A DNA stretch of 64,000 nucleotides from Leptolyngbya sp. PCC 7375 (GTDB lineage Bacteria; Cyanobacteriota; Cyanobacteriia; Phormidesmidales; Phormidesmidaceae), in assembly GCF_000316115.1 (NCBI RefSeq), contig NZ_JH993797.1:4450486-4514485 (forward strand). Reading direction: 5' to 3'. The translations under genes and the position numbers were made by a program. Shown here piece after piece: positions 63,289 to 64,000 of this stretch; position 1 is the first letter of the stretch; every line of letters starts with the position of its first letter. A model generated the notes under the pieces. It was not told the origin of the DNA and did not search any database. It saw nothing but the letters and a program-made list of their open reading frames with translations.

Positions 63289-63701
63289 AAATAAATGCCG
63301 CGCCCAGTGGGTCTACTCACAGGGCCATGGTCGATCGAGACCTGATTCTGTTTGAGCAGCTCAACGGCTTGATTAAACAGCTCAGGGGCGATATCAAACG
63401 CCATATGATTGGCCCGAGTAAATTGCTGAGTTGGATCCGGATTGGGAGGTTCTAAGCCCGGTTCACCGAAGAGATCCAGGATAGTGCCATCGGGTAGACG
63501 AAAGTTAGCCACTTTACCCTGGGCAACGAGTGTTACCAGGGTCTCAGGTACCTCATCACCTGTGAGCTCATGTAGACCCAGGATTGAACCATAAAAGTGA
63601 CGGGATGCAGCCATGTCTTTGACGTTCAGGGCAATGTGATGGACCCCTCGGAGGGTATTCGGGGTCAGTCCTGTGCTCCGTCTGCCAATCGATAATGTCA
63701 T
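63240..63701 (-). CDS. VOC (glyoxalase-fold) protein
   Basis: 153 residues. Two beta-alpha-beta-beta-beta modules with metal-ligand candidates in RGVHHIALNVKDM (His), NHMAFDIA (His) and the C-terminal YFYDPDGFLLEIR (Glu). The pattern is that of VOC superfamily proteins (glyoxalase, fosfomycin resistance, extradiol dioxygenase). Substrate unknown. The last 49 bp overlap the end of the convergent transporter gene. Confidence 0.88.
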   Translation of the reverse strand: MTLSIGRRSTGLTPNTLRGVHHIALNVKDMAASRHFYGSILGLHELTGDEVPETLVTLVAQGKVANFRLPDGTILDLFGEPGLEPPNPDPTQQFTRANHMAFDIAPELFNQAVELLKQNQVSIDHGPVSRPTGRGIYFYDPDGFLLEIRCDPK

Positions 63702-63764
63702 ACCAATGCACCAGATTGCGTTGGTTTCTACTTTAGCGAATTGTTGATGGACGAAGGTTTCCGG

Positions 63765-63810
63765 TGGCTGCGGCTTTGCTCAGCCCCTGAGATCAGCGAA
63801 GCCGCAGCCA
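63765..63810. repeat. 16-bp-arm inverted repeat upstream of metH
   Basis: TGGCTGCGGCTTTGCT (63765-63780) and AGCGAAGCCGCAGCCA (63795-63810) pair with one G-T, enclosing 14 nt. It lies between the divergent VOC and metH starts, about 110 bp before metH. The GC-rich arms are strong. Could be regulatory or a relict repeat; no known riboswitch fold is recognised. Confidence 0.6.
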
Positions 63811-63920
63811 TGAAAAACATCGATAGCTTTCATATATCCACAGGATACTGCCAATCTATTGATCAATAAAACCGATAATAATGGGTATAGTCTCCGCTTT
63901 GTTCAACTGCTTTGACATCT

Positions 63921-64000
63921 ATGAATAGTGCTTTCCTCGAACGTCTGCATAGCCCTTCACGGCCCGTACTTGTTTTTGATGGGGCTATGGGAACCAATCT
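63921..64000 (+). CDS. metH: Methionine synthase, homocysteine-binding domain (partial)
   Basis: The first 26 codons (MNSAFLERLHSPSRPVLVFD, then GAMGTNL) are in the window and the rest runs off the right edge. VLVFDGAMGTNL is the start of the homocysteine S-methyltransferase TIM barrel in cobalamin-dependent MetH. Identity is likely but depends on this short stretch; another homocysteine methyltransferase (BHMT-like) is possible. Confidence 0.8.
   Translation, partial: MNSAFLERLHSPSRPVLVFDGAMGTN

Overview
The window is chromosomal DNA from a cyanobacterium. The evidence is the RuBisCO accumulation factor Raf1, a plastoquinol terminal oxidase (PTOX), the cyanobacterial type of glycogen synthase, many small cyanobacterial-type proteins, and the octamer GCGATCGC (HIP1) scattered through most genes. 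No heterocyst, gas-vesicle or photosystem operon is present. A filamentous or unicellular Leptolyngbya-like lineage is plausible, but this is inference only. No CRISPR array, intact IS element or rRNA operon was found. There is one tRNA, tRNA-Ala(GGC).

Layout. 1-9.4 kb is housekeeping: glgA (cut by the left edge), hemC, an exported TPR protein, a TauE-type permease divergent from a MarR regulator, SufE, a RemA-like protein, RqcH/NFACT overlapping dusA, and acylphosphatase. 9.4-11.6 kb holds two tandem paralogous tail-anchored proteins and the wreck of a YjeF-type epimerase gene. 11.6-15.6 kb holds a multispanning protein followed by a tight cluster: a Rieske domain fused to a ThDP enzyme, an NTF2-like protein and a flavodoxin-fold reductase. 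15.7-19.8 kb is an adaptor/FtsX-permease/TolC cluster with no ATPase. 19.9-25.7 kb holds small proteins, a PTOX-pentapeptide operon and acs. 28.7-34.1 kb is a second MacAB-type pump (ATPase, permease, adaptor) divergent from a DesK/NarL-type two-component pair. 34-45 kb is accessory: secreted and lipid-anchored proteins, a V8-like protease, transposase debris, a ~420-bp non-coding direct repeat flanking a gene for a repetitive secreted protein, a pentapeptide protein, a hydrolase and a 195-bp MITE. 45-50.4 kb has a RecJ with a long coiled-coil and HEPN-like tail, a cluster of DnaA boxes that looks like a replication origin, a TPR gene and the tRNA. 50.4-55.8 kb is an AT-richer, gene-poor stretch with a NACHT STAND NTPase (candidate anti-phage protein) and small proteins. 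55.8-64 kb returns to housekeeping: raf1, recR, a response regulator, lipA, a DUF3122-like protein, a TPR protein, a MATE transporter, a VOC protein and the start of metH.

The most interesting candidates are the NACHT gene and its neighbours, the RecJ-HEPN-like fusion, the DnaA-box cluster, the Rieske-ThDP operon, the two tail-anchored paralogs with a repeated GW motif, and the non-coding duplication around the 18-residue-repeat protein. Several genes end or begin inside perfect palindromes of one dispersed hairpin family. All calls come from reading the sequence; no database search was run.
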